Assembly: GCA_902729315.2 (NCBI GenBank)
Contig: LR746265.1
Location: forward strand, 7,384,892 to 7,448,891
Source of the DNA: Spirodela intermedia
Lineage: Eukaryota > Streptophyta > Magnoliopsida > Alismatales > Araceae
Length of the DNA stretch: 64,000 nt
Direction: 5' to 3'
Made by a program: the position numbers and the translations under genes. Of the stretch, positions 60,656 to 64,000 are shown one piece after another. Every line of letters starts with the position of its first letter. The stretch's first letter is position 1. Below the pieces are notes generated by a model. It had not been told where the DNA came from. It did no database searches and was given only the letters and a program-made list of their open reading frames with translations.

Positions 60656-61105
60656 TATTTCTAGAATGAGGGCTGGGAAGAATTTGAGGAATTTACATAT
60701 TTCGCTCCATGATGGAGAGGCCATGAGGGTCAACCAACTACCCTTTGTGAAATGGAGGGTGTCTATCTGCTGCCACCTTCCTTTGCCGTTGCCTATTGCC
60801 AACCATCCGTCCATAGACTTCCACCACTGCCCATCTTCAAACTGTTGCCTTTCTGTCATTATTCGCCTTCCACTCTTCGTCGCCGTCACCCTTTGCCACT
60901 GTCCATCGTCTACTGCCACCTAATCCCACTGCCCTCCTGTCTTCGCCCATTGCCAACGACCACCACACACCCCTTCCTCCGCCATCCTTTGCTACTGCTG
61001 CCACTATTTGCCCCACCACCGCCGTCTGGCAGCGCTGTCCTGCCCTGCCGTTCTGATCATCTGCTCCTTTTGTCGCCTCTCACTCCGTGTTTTGCGATAA
61101 TGGTT

Positions 61106-61203
61106 GTGGTCTCTTTAGCGCCAACAAGTTTTAAGATAGCCTCTCTCTCCCCCCCCTTATGTACAGCATGCGATTCCCAACGTTTTCAGTGGAACGTGCT
61201 TGT
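61106..61203 (-). repeat. Inverted repeat IR1, right arm
   Basis: Reverse complement of 60000-60095, about 1 kb away. Confidence 0.85.
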
Positions 61204-61454
61204 TTCAGGTCCAAGCCAACCCACCGCTCCGGTCCAGACTGTTTGGTCTATGCCAATCCACTTTGCCTAATTCAAAGTTATCTACCCCCACAACCAGGCC
61301 AATGTGGTCAACTATCAACGACTAAGGGTCAACAGTGAAACTATTTGGTCAATGGTCAAACTACTTGGTCAACATCCACGGTGCGCAATTGGTTGACTCT
61401 CACAGCCTTTCGTTCATAGAGTAAAATAAGTAAATTCCTCAAATGGGGCTGGGC

Positions 61455-61568
61455 TGAGTTCAGAAATCAAAACAAAGAAATAGCAAAAAATAATTAATAA
61501 TAAAGGAAATCACTCCTAAATGGGCTGGGCTGATGCACTGTCGACGTGGTCGTAGGTTCCGGCTGCTT
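61455..61568 (-). repeat. Inverted repeat IR2, right arm
   Basis: Reverse complement of 60541-60655. IR1 and IR2 arms are interleaved, not nested, so they are not one simple palindrome. Confidence 0.8.
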
Positions 61569-61614
61569 TTATCCTCACCATTATCCCGCGAAACTGTCTG
61601 ATCTTCAGTGGTCA

Positions 61615-62115
61615 CATCTGTGAGCTGTCCACAGTCGGCGCAGTTCCCAAGGAAACAGTTTATCCTTCTTCCCCACCCCCCACCGACGAAGCGCAGTCCT
61701 AGAAATGTTGTAGAATGTTACGATCAGCGAACTAGTTGTCTGGGACCGAGAAGTACATGAGAGAGAGGGAGAAGCAAGGAATCCAGAACCCATGTGCACG
61801 CGCTGCTGAGCGTCAGGACGTTTTCCTCCCGACGCCGGCATGGAACTGGATCGTGGCAATGGATATGTTTGCCAGCCACGGCTATGGTGAGACGACCTCC
61901 TTCAGTGGCGGCGCAGAGCGGGCTTTAAATCGCCGTCTCTCCGGATGGATCTGCTCTGGCTGCAGCATTCATGCGGACGACAATGCCGCCAGAAGGCCAG
62001 ATCCACACAAGACGGGCCCTGCGATGTCGCCAGTGCTCCTCATCGGCGGTTGCATGACTTCATCTAAGAAGTAGCAAATGTCTAAGTATTCAGAGTGAAG
62101 CATGCCTGTAGAATC
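61615..62115 (-). repeat. Dispersed repeat R1, copy 3
   Basis: Third copy of R1. On the plus strand it happens to keep a 112-codon frame (61736-62074) whose end resembles a frame in copy 1. Copy 2 breaks it, so coding is not supported. Confidence 0.75.
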
Positions 62116-62269
62116 TCTCCGTCATCTAACTGGATAACATGATACCACCAAATTGGCCATGGCAACGTTTCAAGAAACTCCCATCGGTCGTCATTCAAGA
62201 GACGATAAAAGCATATCCACGCACTCCAACCGCCACATATAGCCGAAGTACTCCACCAAGATGGGAATC

Positions 62270-62450
62270 TCACGTACGGAGCCAGCACAGACACGGACCC
62301 TTATCCTTCGGGTGCGATGGCACCTCTGAGACGCCGCCGCGGGACGTCGCTGTTGCTCCGGCGACGAAGTCCTTGCCTGACAAGGAGAGGTTGTCACCAC
62401 AAGGCGGAAGGCAGCTATCCAGATAGTCGGTGCACAAGCAAAACGGGTTA
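62270..62450 (-). pseudogene. Bowman-Birk fragment D (3' end only)
   Basis: Only the last four cysteines of the domain remain: FCLCTDYLDSCLPPCGDN, followed by a tail resembling that of protein C (SLSGKDFVAG versus SIPGKDSAV) and homologous 3' flank. Upstream of the second loop the sequence is unrelated (KDRRRWVVP), with no signal peptide and no first half. It is read as a truncated relic, although splicing from an unseen 5' exon cannot be excluded. Confidence 0.7.
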
Positions 62451-62858
62451 ACGCTCGTGGGCACGACCCATCTCCGTCTGTCCTTTACCAGCACTTGAAA
62501 TAGCCAATCCTTTTAAAATCTCTCTCAACCCTTAGCTCTCTCCAGTGTATCTGCGTGTGCGTCTCCCTACCGATCTATACACCCTCGAATCTAGTGAACA
62601 GCTTAGTCGAGGAATATCTATAAATGTCCGTTAATAAGATAGTAACCTTCTGCGGAATAGAGATGATGAATCAAGATCACGAGGTGAAAAAACAGAATGC
62701 ACAGGCGGATCAACATTGGCCGGCACAGCAGCCTGAGACCTTAAGCTCGCCGGAGAAGAGGTGTGCATCGTGCCCATCTGGAGAAACCTCGCCGAAATTG
62801 TCAGAGTAGGAGGGGGATGAGAGGAGGGGTTCTCTGTGCTTGGGGCCAGTCCAGAGAG

Positions 62859-63286
62859 CTACGTCTCCATGGATTTCACGCCTGTAGACCGCTGCCGCCT
62901 CTTCCTCGTCGACCTCTTCCCCTCTCCGTCTTTCTTCGCCGGCTTCGAGACCAGCGGCTGCGTGCTTTCGAGGTGCTGCCGGATGGCGGCGACTGGGTCC
63001 GACTGGAATGCGGGATGGCTGAAGACGGCCTGTAGCTGCTTTCCCTCTCTCTCCCTGCGGGAATCAGACGCCATAAGAGCGGTCGGAACTGGGACGAGAT
63101 CCAACAAGAATGAGGAAGCTGAAAGGGACTGTACACTAGCTTCGTCCTGGACTTGCAGTTGAATTTCAGTTTAGCAGTGGGACCGTCCTGCTGTGGCGGT
63201 GGGCTATTTTCATCCGGCAAGGTGGCAGAGAGTGCAGAGAGATCATAGGCTTTGAGTTTCTTCTGCCGGCTTCGTGTTCTTTTCTT
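62859..63286 (-). CDS. SLX9: SLX9-like ribosome biogenesis protein, last two exons (5' part not found in window)
   Basis: Minus-strand exons 63135-63286 and 62859-63054 join in phase 2 over an 80-bp GT-AG intron. They encode the last 115 or so residues: KKRTRSRQKKLKAYDLSALS, a Pro/Gln-rich linker, LKFNCKSRTKLV, then QLQAVFSHPAFQSDPVAAIR with a basic C-terminus. These are the conserved blocks of the plant SLX9 family, nucleolar proteins that help assemble and export the small ribosomal subunit. The usual N-terminal exon (with a Lys-rich start) should lie upstream. I did not find it between 63.29 and 64.0 kb, so the gene probably continues past the window. No stop or frameshift interrupts the two exons, so this is the likely functional copy. 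Confidence 0.82.
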
Positions 63287-63289
63287 CTG

Positions 63290-64000
63290 CAGAGGAAACC
63301 CTAGAGTAGATGACTTCCATGGGGAATTGGACTGAAAAAATACTAAACAAGATGAATATTGATCATTTAGCACTCATAGAGGGAGAACAGTGAGACTGGT
63401 GACCATACATCGATGCATTGCCGATTAAAGGACAGCGCAAGCTCACAGAAGGCCATTAGAGAGGTGGCAAAATTGAATGATCACCACCTTAAAAAAATTC
63501 AGAGAAATGATTCAAAGCAGTTTCGTCACAAACCCACGTCAAGAAATCATGCGGATGACTCTAGATGGTGTAATTGAATCCGGGCAAAAATCTCTGAATT
63601 TCTTGCGTTCAATCAAGTATTGGACGAGTTCTTGTTGATGAGAATGAGGATCAGGATGGAATGAGATGAAAGTACACCATAAGAAACTCTATAAAGACCA
63701 GTGGCTAATAGAATGTCTGGGGGAGAATCATGTTTGAGCGATGGAAACTCATAAAATATGCCTCTACATGTGAGAAACCTAAAGTGGAGATCAAACCAAG
63801 CTGTGATGGAACAGCGAGACCGCCGCCCGTCTTTGTGGATTGCGGGAGCAGACAAGGCATGTCCAAAGTTCAATGAATCCTGGGCCTGAAGTAAAACTGG
63901 AAAGAAAGAAAGAAAGTTTGGACGATGAAGCTCGCAGGGAAGGTATTAGAGACGATTTGTGTCAAGAGAAACAGGTGAAGATTCCAAGGTATGTGAAGAC
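63290..64000. other. Probable SLX9 intron or upstream DNA, no feature recognised
   Basis: Follows the acceptor of the SLX9 exon on the minus strand. An 86-codon minus frame at 63613-63873 has no family resemblance. Confidence 0.4.

Noticed and set aside
61736-62074. 112-codon plus-strand frame, partly conserved with a minus-strand frame at 38100-38411 (shared ends PVLLIGGCM)
   Set aside because: It lies within repeat R1, and the third copy at 57.1-57.6 kb breaks the frame with stops. Conservation is explained by DNA duplication.

Overview
The window looks like nuclear DNA of a flowering plant, most likely a monocot outside the grasses (Zingiberales or a relative is my guess, not shown). The reasons are split genes with GT-AG introns, plant-only families (ANGUSTIFOLIA, trihelix, SHAQKYF MYB, GPI-anchored lipid-transfer protein, ureidoglycine aminohydrolase), GC-rich GA/CT-laced gene borders, AT-rich intergenic DNA and Ty1/copia retrotransposons. 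I rebuilt exon chains by hand from reading frame, splice sites and family conservation.

Layout. 0.5-2.4 kb: a GPI-anchored lipid-transfer protein gene (+) converges on a FAX4-type plastid membrane protein gene (-). 2.4-7.3 kb: AT-rich, with a decayed tandem duplication of about 1 kb. 7.7-11.7 kb: a two-exon At1g01500-like gene (+) converges on a SHAQKYF MYB gene (-). 12-14.9 kb: AT-rich, with a 170-bp tandem duplication. 15.1-21.9 kb: seven-exon ANGUSTIFOLIA (+). 23.3-24.1 kb: single-exon trihelix factor (+). 24.6-30.8 kb: thirteen-exon (S)-ureidoglycine aminohydrolase (-), complete. 31-36.7 kb: AT-rich DNA with a decayed retroelement and one exon-like island.

36.7-43 kb and 56.9-63.3 kb form two related blocks in opposite orientation. 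Each holds SLX9 sequence (a 5'-incomplete gene at 63 kb, two broken copies at 37 kb), Bowman-Birk-type cysteine-rich genes (three intact, one fragment) and a roughly 0.4-0.5 kb dispersed repeat. Between them, at about 45.2-56.6 kb, lies a nest of retrotransposons: a decayed copia element is split by a second copia element with 162-163 bp LTRs, which is itself split by a 1.1-kb TG...CA solo-LTR-like insertion with a perfect 5-bp target duplication.

The single-copy genes have unrelated housekeeping or regulatory roles (ureide nitrogen recycling, plastid fatty-acid traffic, cell shape, transcription, ribosome assembly). The most distinctive feature is the Bowman-Birk cluster. Its paralogues have lost opposite reactive-loop disulfides, and none keeps a canonical inhibitory loop.
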